NCBI GenBank assembly: GCA_003557965.1
Contig: PWND01000062.1
Span: 1 to 38,979 of the forward strand
Length of the DNA stretch: 38,979 bases
Direction of reading: 5' to 3'
Origin: Bacteroidales bacterium
GTDB lineage: Bacteria > Bacteroidota > Bacteroidia > Bacteroidales > UBA7960
Shown here: piece by piece, positions 1-10,800 of the stretch
How positions within the stretch are numbered: position 1 is the stretch's first letter
How the letters are laid out: each line of letters begins with the position of its first letter
Program-made: the position numbers and the translations under genes
The notes under the pieces: model-generated
What the model was told of the DNA's origin: nothing
What the model saw: only the letters and a program-made list of their open reading frames with translations
Database searches by the model: none

Positions 1-29
1 AGCCAAAAGAAGAAGAAAGAATTCGTTTT

Positions 30-90
30 GCCTAGCCTTTTTTGTTACTTTTTGTGGCAATGACAAAAAGTAAATATAAAAAAGCTTAGG
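30..90. repeat. REP-like imperfect palindrome (intergenic)
   Basis: Perfect 11-bp arms TTACTTTTTGT (45-55) / ACAAAAAGTAA (63-73) with a 7-nt loop, nested in an outer imperfect pair gcctagcctttttt ... aaaaaagcttaggc. Noncoding. Confidence 0.55.
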
Positions 91-362
91 CGAGTCGGGA
101 AAAATCCGCGGCCTTCCTTCCTTTACTAATGACAATATTTCCAAATGCTTTGTTCATAGTGGAAAAAACTGTTTTTTACGGACAGGGCTCGACCTGTCCC
201 AAAACCATTTGATTTAACAATAACATTTTGGTTCAGGTTATCAACAGCATAAGCTAAACAAGAAAAAATATTGATTGTCATTCCACATCGACGACCCAAA
301 GCCTGGGTCTAAACATTCGAGATGACCTGCGGGAAGGGCTGGTAATAAAGGGCATCATACTA

Positions 363-1100
363 TCAATCCGCGTATATCGTTTTGTCAATAACAGATATTG
401 CTCTTTTCAAGTCCTCTTCACTACGTATTGTAATCCTTTCCGAAAGAAAAGCGCTTCTTATTTCATCTTTATGCCCTGAAAATATTCTATATAATGACCA
501 TCTACTAAGTCTGCTTATTTCAACAATTTTATTATTTGGTTTTATAACATAATAAACCGGCATTTGCCTGAGGTTGGCTATTGACCGCAAAGACCCGCCC
601 GACCTTGTAATTCTTTCTCCTGATATAGCCACACGCCTGTGAACCATTAATGACACTTCACCACTGTAAAGCTCCTGAAGAAAAGTGCTTCTGGGCCTGG
701 ATGATAATGACTCATATATTGGAAGCTTTTTGAAAACCGATGGGCTCTCCTCACCGGGCAAATTAATAGTGAACTCTTTTACAAGTTCTTTATCTACTTT
801 AACTTGCATATTTCTTTTAGTGGAAAACCAAACCAAATCATCTGTGTAGATATTATACTTTAAAGATTTATCATAAACTTTTCTGCCTGTTTCTAATAAA
901 ATATCACCCTTCAGCCATATGTTGCTGAGATAATAACTCTCTCCTGTTGACTGCATGGAAAAACGATATGTTTCCCCTGCTAATTTAGGTTCAAACCGGA
1001 GTGTTACCGGAGCCCCTGATTCCTGTGCTTTAAGAGAAAACGACAAAACTAAAAGCACTAAACTAAAACACAATGTATATTTAATCAGATTTTTATGCAT
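363..1100 (-). CDS. Secreted/periplasmic hypothetical protein, last gene of the TonB/DUF4249 locus
   Basis: 245-aa ORF with an N-terminal signal peptide (LCFSLVLLVLSFSLKAQ); 7 nt downstream of the next minus-strand gene; no family recognised. Confidence 0.7.
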   Translation of the reverse strand: MHKNLIKYTLCFSLVLLVLSFSLKAQESGAPVTLRFEPKLAGETYRFSMQSTGESYYLSNIWLKGDILLETGRKVYDKSLKYNIYTDDLVWFSTKRNMQVKVDKELVKEFTINLPGEESPSVFKKLPIYESLSSRPRSTFLQELYSGEVSLMVHRRVAISGERITRSGGSLRSIANLRQMPVYYVIKPNNKIVEISRLSRWSLYRIFSGHKDEIRSAFLSERITIRSEEDLKRAISVIDKTIYAD

Positions 1101-1107
1101 TACAGAA

Positions 1108-3462
1108 CTATTTAATTTCTACAGTTTTATTTATATTAATTGGCTTTCCTCCTGATGTAATTCCCTGTATTAAAATACTATATTCTCCTTTCAAGTCACC
1201 AGCAAAAAAACTAACTTCTTTATTCATGCCTTTTTCTAAAACAATACTGTCATTCCAGTATAATAATTTTCGCAGGTCGGGCTGAGCTTTTTGGATTTCA
1301 TTAAGCTCATTATAATCAGGAGGAAAAAACACATAAGGCTCCCTGATAGATTCTTTAAAAAGATTGGTTCTTGAGCGATGAGCCAATATGCTTCTATAAT
1401 CACTGTTATTAGTAATTATTGAAATTATTCCCGGGAAAAGCATGTCACCATAAATCCACTGATAATTGTGAACACCAATCATTTTTATATTTCCCGAGTT
1501 TAAGTGCGCAAATTTGTTAACATCATAAGTAATTATCCCGTCAAGGAAAAAAACAGGTGATTCGGCAATTCTTCTTCCTGTAGAGCCACATGTTAAAGTG
1601 GACCTATACTCCCCGCCTCTTTTTCTCATTTGCCATGAGTGAATTATCTCTCTTGCAATTTCATGCAAGCTATCCAGCGGCATATAATTTTCAAGGTAAT
1701 ACTCCCTGTTGATTTCTGAAAGTATTAATGGTTGTTTTGTTTTGCTGTTTTCCTTTTCCTGAACTTTTTGTAAATGGTTAATATCGTAGGCTTTATTAAC
1801 TCTAACAATGTTTTGCATATCTTTGATAAAATCAAGCTGCTCCCTGGAAAGAATAAAAGTTTCTGCTTCGAAAGAATATGTATCAGAAAACTTTTCATCA
1901 ATAATAATATTTGTAAGATTTCCTACACTGCCGGGTTCAACTAAAAAGAAAAGCTCTCTTTGATAAAAACATTCAGGCAAAACTATATGAAACCGCCCAT
2001 TTTTGTTTGTTCTCGCATAAAGAAGATTAATAATTGTATCAGGCGTATTAACGATAACCCTTGCATTATAAACCGGCTCTTCGGTTTCTGCATCAACTAC
2101 TTTGCCTGACACAATAATGCCCTCCGTTTCCATAAAATAATCTATATGAAAACCATTGTTATTGTTTTTATTACTGTAAATACTGTTTTGCCCAATAAGA
2201 TAGTCGTTTAGCTCTTCTGTATCCATACTGCCAAACAACGCAACAGCATCGCGGTTTTTGTAGCCGAAAGCACTTGCAATATTCATGGCTCTCATGTAAC
2301 TATCAAACCTGATTTTGTTGTTATTGATTGTTTCCTTTCTTATTACAGATATTGACAAGTTAGCGTATTCATCATTTAATAACTTACCATCAATATCTAA
2401 ATTTATTTTTTCTCTTTGCTTATAGCTGTCATTATCTGATTTTACAGATATAACCGGCTTTCCCTTTACATCAAAATACCAAAGCCTTTGAGCAGCAGTG
2501 TTTTGTCCGTGTTGGCCGGCCTCTATTGACAGCAGCCCTGCAGGTATATCATTTTCACTTAGCGTAATGTTAAAAACACTATCGGCAACATTTGTTTCAA
2601 ACACAGTATTATCATACTGCTTAATCTTTAGCCAATCTACTTTATGGTTTTTATCGGAGCATAACAGTCCAATGTTAAGCTTGTTATTTTCTTTCTCTTT
2701 AACATTTATCAGACATCCCCGGCCTGCCTGAGGCATCTCGTATCGCTTGTCAACTCTATCAATTAAAGCATGATAAGTAGTGGCAGAATCAGGTTTTAAA
2801 GATAAAACCGCGAATCCATGCCTGTTCAGTTTTGCTGATTTTATTGTATCATTATTTTGATTTACAATCCAAAAATCATGCAGAGCGGCATTAAAATCTC
2901 CTTCAGTATAAACAAGCACATTATTGTAGCATCCCTTTATAAAATTTTTACTTTCCGGCATGAATTTTACTTCCAAACTCTCAGTTTCAGCAAATTCTAT
3001 TAAAGAAGTGGTGTATATCTGATCAAACCTGTTAATAACAGCAACCGTTTTTCTAAAGTATAAATCTTCACCCTGATTTCTCATCCAATTGGTATAAGCT
3101 ACCAGTTCATAATACCCGGTTGACAAGGTATCCTCAAGGAAAATACTTCCTTCATAAGATGAGTTTTCTGCAGGCAAAATAACACTTTTTACTGTTTCTG
3201 TTTCATTTCTTAATGCCACATATATGTAGCTGCTTTTTGTTTTAATATTTGAATTTAACAAGTATGACTTTATATACATATTTTCGCCGGCAATATAAAT
3301 ATCGCGATCGGTATGCACAAACACATTTTCTGTTAAGCCATCAGGTGTAGTATAGTAGCCGGAAGCAGTACATTCTGGCATGCTAACATAAATAAAAAGC
3401 GGCGTTAATAAGGCGCAGAGTAATATTCTCATATTTATTATTAATTTTAGTAAAACCACCAA
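1108..3462 (-). CDS. Large secreted protein with MG2-like macroglobulin N-terminal domain, carboxypeptidase-regulatory-like domain and TonB-plug-like segment
   Basis: 784 aa. ENVFVHTDRDIYIAGENMYIKSYLL resembles MG2 starts; VSGKVVDAETEEPVYNARVIVNT resembles CarboxypepD_reg; SPVFFLDGIITYD...FPGIISIITN resembles a plug domain. The true start may be Met at 3432. Ends with TAG. Confidence 0.75.
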   Translation of the reverse strand: MVVLLKLIINMRILLCALLTPLFIYVSMPECTASGYYTTPDGLTENVFVHTDRDIYIAGENMYIKSYLLNSNIKTKSSYIYVALRNETETVKSVILPAENSSYEGSIFLEDTLSTGYYELVAYTNWMRNQGEDLYFRKTVAVINRFDQIYTTSLIEFAETESLEVKFMPESKNFIKGCYNNVLVYTEGDFNAALHDFWIVNQNNDTIKSAKLNRHGFAVLSLKPDSATTYHALIDRVDKRYEMPQAGRGCLINVKEKENNKLNIGLLCSDKNHKVDWLKIKQYDNTVFETNVADSVFNITLSENDIPAGLLSIEAGQHGQNTAAQRLWYFDVKGKPVISVKSDNDSYKQREKINLDIDGKLLNDEYANLSISVIRKETINNNKIRFDSYMRAMNIASAFGYKNRDAVALFGSMDTEELNDYLIGQNSIYSNKNNNNGFHIDYFMETEGIIVSGKVVDAETEEPVYNARVIVNTPDTIINLLYARTNKNGRFHIVLPECFYQRELFFLVEPGSVGNLTNIIIDEKFSDTYSFEAETFILSREQLDFIKDMQNIVRVNKAYDINHLQKVQEKENSKTKQPLILSEINREYYLENYMPLDSLHEIAREIIHSWQMRKRGGEYRSTLTCGSTGRRIAESPVFFLDGIITYDVNKFAHLNSGNIKMIGVHNYQWIYGDMLFPGIISIITNNSDYRSILAHRSRTNLFKESIREPYVFFPPDYNELNEIQKAQPDLRKLLYWNDSIVLEKGMNKEVSFFAGDLKGEYSILIQGITSGGKPININKTVEIK

Positions 3463-4583
3463 TAAGGTTCTTCATCCCAACTGCAATCAGAACATTCCGG
3501 CATTTCAAAAAATTCAAGGTGCTCAATAATATTAGAAGTTCTTACAAGGTAAGTTTTTTCTAACGCAACTGCAGATGCTTCAAAAAAACCTAAAACAATC
3601 TCTTCCTGGTCATCTTCACAATGCATATTACCGGTTATTTGCGGAGATATCGGGTCGAAAAACCTCCCCTCGTCACTTGTTTGCTTATAGCGTTCATAAT
3701 AAAATGAATAAGCATCATCATTTAATGCATAAATATTTAGTGAAAAAATTCTCGGCTGCATATATATTATTGGAATCTGGTCATTTTCATCTCCAAAGGG
3801 GCTTGGGACTATTGTTGTATCAGTTTTAAATACAGGAAAGCCTATATACCTCATGTCTGTATTTCTGTTTGGCAAAAAGCTAACCCTGTTGCGTTCCGAC
3901 TCCGGTATAGACAAATTTTCTATTAAATCGCTGCCGATAATATATGTTATATCTCTTATTTCCCAACAATATTTTGTTACATCTTCTGCACCTTCCGGTT
4001 TAAATCTGTATTGCAGCATTAATTTTGTATTATACCTGAATTTAGGAATTCTTTCTTCATCGCTCGAAGCATCAATAAACAAATTTACACCTTCAACTTC
4101 TTTAGAATTAATTGTGCCTTGGTTTTGTGATTGATAAAAGAAGGTTTCGGAACTCAACTCACCATAAAAAGAGTCAATACTTACAGGAGCTAATAATTCC
4201 TGGGGTGCAGATTTGTAGTTTTTACCATCTTCTGTAGTAATGTACAGAGTGTATGTTTCATTAATTTCTCCTGCAAAATTATCAGGAGTAAAGTAGCTGC
4301 CATGCTTTTTTTCCTCCAGTAAAACCTCATTATTTCCTGAATCAACTATTCTTACTGAAGCATTTTTTACAGGTATATGCTCATAATCCTGGCCGAAAAC
4401 ATTGGTTTTCGAAAGCTTTACTTCATGAGGGCCTTCAAGGTTAGTAATCATCCCATCAACCACCAGGTATTGCATATCATGGTTCAGTTCCGGCTCGTAT
4501 ATTTCTTTACATCCCTGGAATGAATATACAGCAACTATGGTAATTGCAAGGATAATTAACTGGTTGCTAAAGAATCTCTTCAT
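3447..4583 (-). CDS. DUF4249-type lipoprotein/outer-membrane accessory protein
   Basis: 378 aa. Lipobox-like FQGCKE, then YLVVDGMITNLEGPHEVKLSKT and ASVRIVDSGN typical of DUF4249; directly downstream of a TonB-dependent receptor. Confidence 0.8.
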   Translation of the reverse strand: MKRFFSNQLIILAITIVAVYSFQGCKEIYEPELNHDMQYLVVDGMITNLEGPHEVKLSKTNVFGQDYEHIPVKNASVRIVDSGNNEVLLEEKKHGSYFTPDNFAGEINETYTLYITTEDGKNYKSAPQELLAPVSIDSFYGELSSETFFYQSQNQGTINSKEVEGVNLFIDASSDEERIPKFRYNTKLMLQYRFKPEGAEDVTKYCWEIRDITYIIGSDLIENLSIPESERNRVSFLPNRNTDMRYIGFPVFKTDTTIVPSPFGDENDQIPIIYMQPRIFSLNIYALNDDAYSFYYERYKQTSDEGRFFDPISPQITGNMHCEDDQEEIVLGFFEASAVALEKTYLVRTSNIIEHLEFFEMPECSDCSWDEEPYWWFY

Positions 4584-4653
4584 ATTTATTACAATTAGTT
4601 TTATTCAAATATCAAATTATGACTTATAAACCACACTAACACATTTGTGTTTT

Positions 4654-7326
4654 CTAAAAAGAAAAATTATAAGTTAGTGTAGGCAAAGGCCTTCCAATTA
4701 TATACAACTGGTACAGGTCAAAGCTACTTGCTGATGATCGTTGATAAAACAAGGAATACGGGTTTTTCCGCCCATATACATTCATCAGTGATAATGTCCA
4801 GCTTCCTTTTCCCCGCTGATCTTTTCTTAAGTTTTCTCCAAGAGAAATCGAAATATCAAGCCTGTGATAGTCCGGCAATCTGTATTCATTCCTGTCAGAG
4901 AAATAAACCAGGTGATGATCGCCATGAGTATAGGTCATTTCCGGCAAAGTTACCGGCCTTCCGGTACTATAAGTAAAAACTGCTCCAAACCGCCATCTCC
5001 GCGAAATTTCATAGTTGAAATTAACAACCAGGTTATGAGGACGGTCATAATTTGAAGGAAAATAAGCATTTTTATTAATTTGATTTTCTAAAAATTCTTC
5101 TTGTGACCTTCTCATTGAGCTGGAATAAGTATAGCTGGCCCAACCTGTTAATTGTCCTGTATTCTTTCTTACATAAAACTCAAGGCCATAGCCATAGCCT
5201 ATTGCGTTTATTACATCCGACTCTAACTGGTCGTTCATCAGTATTTCTGCACCACTTTTGTATTCAATAGCATTTTTAAAATCCCTGTAATATGCTTCCA
5301 AAGAAGTTTCTATAGTATTATCACTGAAATTTTGATAATATCCTATAGCATACTGATCGCTTTGAAGAGGCTTAATATGTTTATCGCTTAGCTTCCACAA
5401 ATCGGAAGGCGACATTACCGACGTGTTTGATATCAGATTGATATATTGATTAATTCGATTATAGCTTAATTTTACAGAACTTGATTCTCCGGTTTTATAT
5501 CTAAAGCCAAATCGAGGCTCAAGGCCGTTATAACTTGCTACAATTTCATTTTCATCAAAAGTGCGCACTTCAGTAATATATTCCTGTGTAAGTGGTTTGT
5601 TTTCCTCATAAATATTTACAGAAGCCGGGCCAATATTTAAGTACTGGGTAAATCGTAAACCAACCTCTAAGCGAATTTTATCGCCTACTGAAATATCATC
5701 GCTTATATATGCCGAAAGCTCATAGGCCTGTTCATTATCCATTTTCTTCTCACTAATTATTGACTCATCACCAACAGGAAACATATTGCCAGGAGATATA
5801 GCATATCTTATTGCATTTACTCCAAAGTTTACACTGTGATTACTATGCGGGTTATAGGAAAAGTTATACCTAAGGCTTTTATAATCAATATCTGATTCTA
5901 CTCTTGAATGTAGGAGAGGATTGGTTTCCGGTTTTTCCTCAATTTCATATTGGTATTGGCTCCATCCTAAAATCAAAGTGCTGGAAAGTGCATCTCTGAT
6001 GCTGCGATTCCATCTTAAAGAAGCTAAAGTATTTGAGTATTCATAATTATGCTGGTTAGCAAAGCTGAATCTATCAAAGCTATAATATCCAAAAAGTGTA
6101 ATGTAGTTTCTCTGGTCAACAGCAATACTGGTTTGAGCTGTAACATCATAAAAGCCTGCGGAGCTGTTCATAAGGTCTTCATCCGGCAATCTTCTGAGCA
6201 GCCAATCTGAGTACGAAGTTCTGCCTCCTAAAGATAATGTGGCTTTATCTTTAATAATTGGGGTTTCAAATAATAAGCGGCTGTTTATCAAACCCAGCCC
6301 ACCGCTTATTGTCGGCTTTTCTTTATCCAGTCCATTATCCAGACTGATTTCCATAACCGAAGAAGCCCGCTCACCATACTTTGCAGGAATTCCGGCTTTC
6401 ATAAGTGCAACATTATTAACCATGTCGGGATTGATAACTGACATTAAGCCGAAAAGATGAGAGGAATTAAATAGTGGCACATTTTCAAGCAAAATAAGAT
6501 TCTGATCAGCACTACCACCCCTAACATTAAAACCTGTACCAAACTCTCCTACCGACTGAACCCCCGGCAAAAGAGTCATGCTTCTTACTATATCCTGCTC
6601 TCCTAAAGTTGTTGGCAATGCTTCCAGTGCTCTTGAATCCATATAAACAAGGCTCATTTGTGTGCCCATTACATTATCTTCTGCCCTCCTTGAATAAATT
6701 GTAACTTCATCAAGCTGCGTAGTTTCATAAAACAATTCAAACGTAATGCTACCATCACTAACAAGCCTTACATCCCTTGAAAAATCTTCGTAACCAATAT
6801 AAGAAAGCTCTAAGCGATGTTCTCCAACCGGAAGAACTATCTCAAAACGGCCATCAATATCAGTAGTAACACCCGTTCTGGTTTCAGACTCATATACCAC
6901 AACACCAATTAAGGTTTCTCTCGTAGCCCCGTCTATTACCTTACCGGATATTGTAGCACGTGAATATCTTCCATACTCAGAAGCATCCCCGATAAGCTGT
7001 GTTCCTTCATCTAATGCCCGCCTGTAATATGCACTGGTTTCCTCAGGAACAAAAGCAATGATATTATCCACAAAAACTGCTTTCAAACCAGCTTCTTCTG
7101 TAATAATGCTAATCGCATCACTAAGTGACAAACCGGTTATTTCTGAACTAAACAACTTTTCAGCAAACCAATTTGGTTGATAAAAAATACTTACGGAATG
7201 CTTTTCCTCCAATATATCTGTGATTTTATCAATTGTTAACTCATGTTCTTTATCATCAACTTGTTGAGCAAACAAAGCAGAAGAAACAAAAAACATTACA
7301 ACTGATAATAGAACTATTAATCTCAT
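4654..7326 (-). CDS. TonB-dependent receptor with N-terminal STN (secretin/TonB short) domain and CarboxypepD_reg domain
   Basis: 890 aa with signal peptide; STN-like ITDILEEKHSVSIFYQPNWFAE; ISGKVIDGATRETLIGVVVYE; plug GFNVRGGSADQNLILLENVPLFN; beta-barrel ending in a terminal Phe (TYNFSF), TAG stop. Confidence 0.92.
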   Translation of the reverse strand: MRLIVLLSVVMFFVSSALFAQQVDDKEHELTIDKITDILEEKHSVSIFYQPNWFAEKLFSSEITGLSLSDAISIITEEAGLKAVFVDNIIAFVPEETSAYYRRALDEGTQLIGDASEYGRYSRATISGKVIDGATRETLIGVVVYESETRTGVTTDIDGRFEIVLPVGEHRLELSYIGYEDFSRDVRLVSDGSITFELFYETTQLDEVTIYSRRAEDNVMGTQMSLVYMDSRALEALPTTLGEQDIVRSMTLLPGVQSVGEFGTGFNVRGGSADQNLILLENVPLFNSSHLFGLMSVINPDMVNNVALMKAGIPAKYGERASSVMEISLDNGLDKEKPTISGGLGLINSRLLFETPIIKDKATLSLGGRTSYSDWLLRRLPDEDLMNSSAGFYDVTAQTSIAVDQRNYITLFGYYSFDRFSFANQHNYEYSNTLASLRWNRSIRDALSSTLILGWSQYQYEIEEKPETNPLLHSRVESDIDYKSLRYNFSYNPHSNHSVNFGVNAIRYAISPGNMFPVGDESIISEKKMDNEQAYELSAYISDDISVGDKIRLEVGLRFTQYLNIGPASVNIYEENKPLTQEYITEVRTFDENEIVASYNGLEPRFGFRYKTGESSSVKLSYNRINQYINLISNTSVMSPSDLWKLSDKHIKPLQSDQYAIGYYQNFSDNTIETSLEAYYRDFKNAIEYKSGAEILMNDQLESDVINAIGYGYGLEFYVRKNTGQLTGWASYTYSSSMRRSQEEFLENQINKNAYFPSNYDRPHNLVVNFNYEISRRWRFGAVFTYSTGRPVTLPEMTYTHGDHHLVYFSDRNEYRLPDYHRLDISISLGENLRKDQRGKGSWTLSLMNVYGRKNPYSLFYQRSSASSFDLYQLYIIGRPLPTLTYNFSF

Positions 7327-7525
7327 AATAAAAGCAATATAGTTATAGCCAATCTGTATTATGTTTAACTAATACTTAAAATAATGAAAGCGAAAGTAAT
7401 ACACATATTGATAGCTTTTTATTATTTATTTATTTTTAACTGGAAACGTTTACAATTATTAAAATTGACTAAATTTTATAATAATTTAGCATAATGCTTT
7501 TATTGAAAAGTTAATAAAACAAAAC

Positions 7526-7559
7526 AACCCCCTGCAAACTATTGAATTTACAGGGGGTT
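7526..7559 (-). terminator. Rho-independent terminator downstream of tRNA-Gln
   Basis: Arms aaccccctg (7526-7534) / cagggggtt (7551-7559), followed on the minus strand by a T-rich tract (ttgttttgtttt). Confidence 0.75.
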
Positions 7560-7572
7560 TTAAAATACTTTG

Positions 7573-7643
7573 TTGACCGACTAGGATTCGAACCTAGACA
7601 GACAGCTCCAAAAACTGTAGTGCTACCGTTACACCATCGGTCA
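7573..7643 (-). tRNA. tRNA-Gln (anticodon TTG)
   Basis: Reverse complement TGACCGATGGTGTAACGGTAGCACTACAGTTTTTGGAGCTGTCTGTCTAGGTTCGAATCCTAGTCGGTCAA. 7-bp acceptor stem TGACCGA/TCGGTCA, anticodon stem ACAGT/GCTGT with loop TTTTGGA, and T-arm GGTTCGAATCC. CCA not encoded. Confidence 0.95.
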
Positions 7644-7861
7644 ATTTTTCTTTCGGGTGGCAAAGTTAGAAAAAAATTTTTTTCTGACAAGGAAAATATT
7701 TTAAATAAATTTTCGCTTCAATAGAAAACAGAAAAGTTTTTGCTTGAAAATTTATAACTTCGCAGTCTGATTGAATTTTGTTACTTTATTTAAGAAGAAT
7801 GTAATTTTTCTAAACAACGAACTAACAACTATTTATTAACAAACCTCATCACAACCAAAAA

Positions 7862-10800
7862 ATGGATCAGCAACTTTATAAAAAAATAAACAATATCGGT
7901 GGGTGGCTATTATTTGGGTTTGCCACAACAATCTTCATGATAACACTTGAGCCAACAGTAAGTTTTTGGGACTGTGGCGAACGTATTGCCTGTGCATATA
8001 AGTTACAGGTGCCTCATCCACCCGGAGCGCCTTTATATCAATTAATGGCCAGGGTTTTTTCTCTGTTATCCTTTGGTGATGTAAGCATGGTTGCATTTTG
8101 GATCAACGCCATGTCGGCCGTTATGGGCGGGCTGTGTGTAATGCTTATTTTCTGGACAATAAACATGCTTGCAACAAAAATTGTTAATCCTAATGGTGAA
8201 ATTACTTTAACAAAATCCCTGGCTATTTTCGGAGCAGGGCTTGTAGGTGCGCTTACTCTTACATTTAGCGACTCTTTCTGGTTTACTGCCGTTGAAGCTG
8301 AGGTTTATGTAACATCCCTGTTTCTTACTGCCCTCGTATTCTGGATTATTTTAAAATGGGAGTCTTCTTATGCCAATACAGCCGATAACCTTAAGTGGTT
8401 AGTTCTGATCTCATTCATAATTGGCTTATCTATAGGTGTTCACATGCTTAACCTGCTTGCAATTCCTGCTATTGTTTTTGTTTATTACTTCAAAAAGTAT
8501 AAGCCTACAACCAAAGGAATTATTGCAGCTGCTTTTGTTGCTTTTGCTTTGCTTGGTTTTATACAGGCTATTTTTATACCTTACGTTATAAAAATTGACT
8601 GGTGGTTTGAAAGGTTTTTCGTTAATTCTGTGGGATTGCCTTTCCATTCCGGCACTATTATTTACTTCATAGTTCTTATTGCAGCTATCGTTTACGGGCT
8701 TTATTATACTCATAAACATAAGAAAGTAGTGTTTAACACTGTAATTTTATGCCTGATGTTTATCATTATCGGATACACTTCATTTTTTATGCTAATAATC
8801 AGGTCAAATGCGCATGTGCCTATAAATGAAAATGCACCAAAAGACGCCATGAGGCTGCAAGCTTACCTTGGCCGTGAACAATACGGAAGCTGGCCTCTGC
8901 TTTACGGGCCTTATTATAATGCTCAAATTATTGATTTTGAAGACGGCAATCCTGTATATCGCAAAGATACTGTTAAAGGGAAGTATGTTATATCTAATGA
9001 GCGCCGCAATACGGAGCCTGTTTATAATACTGACCACACAACTGTTTTCCCGCGAATGTGGAGCAGCAGAAGCTTTCATCCACAAGGTTACAAGCAGTGG
9101 GGCAAAATTCATAGTGACAGAGATCCTACTTTCGTTGACAATATGCGGTTCTTTTTCAGGTACCAGCTAAATCATATGTATTTCAGATACCTGATGTGGA
9201 ATTTTTCCGGAAGGCAAAATGATATACAAGGGCATGGCAGCCCAATAAAGGGAAATTATTTAACACTGCCTGTTATTGACAACTATAGAATAGGCCCTCA
9301 AAAAGGGCTCCCTGAATCTATTACTTCTAATCCGGGTCATAGCAGATACTTTATGCTGCCATTTATTTTAGGCCTTATTGGCCTCATTTACCAAATGAGA
9401 AAAGACCAGAATAATGCACTGGTTGTAGGGCTTTTGTTCTTTATGACAGGTATTGCTATTATAATTTACCTCAACCAAACGCCGTTTCAGCCCCGGGAGC
9501 GTGATTACTCATATATTGGTTCATTTTATGCTTTCTCAATTTGGGTAGGGCTTGGAGTATTAGCTATATCCAGCTTCCTGAGCAGTTTGATAAAGAGTAA
9601 ATACACTCCGGCTATAGCCACAGCAATTTGCATACTTGCTGTACCAACAATAATGGCAAAAGAAAACTGGAATAATCACGACAGATCAGGGAGGTACGTA
9701 ACACTCGACATTGCCATAAACTACCTTGAAAGTTGTGCGCCTAATGCTGTTTTATTTACCAATGGCGACAATGACACCTTCCCTCTCTTGTATGCCCAGG
9801 AAGTAGAAGGAATACGTACTGATATAAAAATCATTAATATGAGCCTTGTTAACACCGACTGGTATATTAATGATATGGCTCGACGAAAATTCTATGAAGC
9901 AGAACCTCTGCCAATGAGGATGGAACCTCACCACTATCGTGATGGAACAAGAGATTATATTCCTTACTACCCTAGTCCGCGCGTTATTGAAAGAAACCCG
10001 GTACTTAAAGACCCTAACTTCTATCTTGATGTCAGAACTGCTATTAACTTTGTTACTAACGACAAAAATAAAGAAAGGGTTTTTCAATATGATAATACAA
10101 GATATAACTACTTGCCAACGATGAACATGCAACTACCCGTTGACAGAGAAAAAGTGCTGGCAAATGGTACCGTAGCCCCTGAAGATTCTGCCTACATTGC
10201 AGATTATGTAAGATGGACTCTACCGGGCAACGGAATTCAGAAAAACGGCCTTGTGTTATTAGATTTTCTTGCGGAAAACAACTGGGAAAGGCCGGTGTAT
10301 TTCGCTATAACAACAGGAAATGAAGTTTATTACGGACTTGAAGAATACTTCCAGCTTGAAGGCATGGTTTACAGGGTTGTGCCAATAAGAACGCCTGAAG
10401 AAGAGATTAGAAAAAGAGATGCAGCAAGGCCACTTGAAGGACGAATAAACACAAGTATACTCTATGATAACTTTATGAACAAGTTTCAATGGGGAAATAT
10501 GGATGACCCATCTGTATATGTAAATGAAGATGGCAGAAGGCTCGCCCAGGTCAGCAAAAGGTCTGTGGCGCAACACTTAGCTGATGAACTCATTTATGAA
10601 AACAAAGTTGATTCGGCATTGGCCGTCCTCGACAAAATTATGCTTATGTTGCCGGAAGAAAACATTCCGCATGGTGCTGAAACTATCTTTTTGGCAAGAT
10701 CTTACTATGCCGCTGAAGATTATGAAAAAGGAAACAAGATTATGTATCGCCTGCTTGAAATATTTGAGGATGATTTAAGGTACTTCTTCACATTTAAACC

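Noticed and set aside
7542-7724. 60-aa plus-strand ORF
   Set aside because: It runs through the terminator and antisense to tRNA-Gln.
8426-9112. Antisense and alternate-frame ORFs inside the DUF2723 gene (8426-8719, 8804-9112, 8868-9170, 9752-10132, 10259-10576)
   Set aside because: Fully contained in a convincing CDS, with no recognisable domains.
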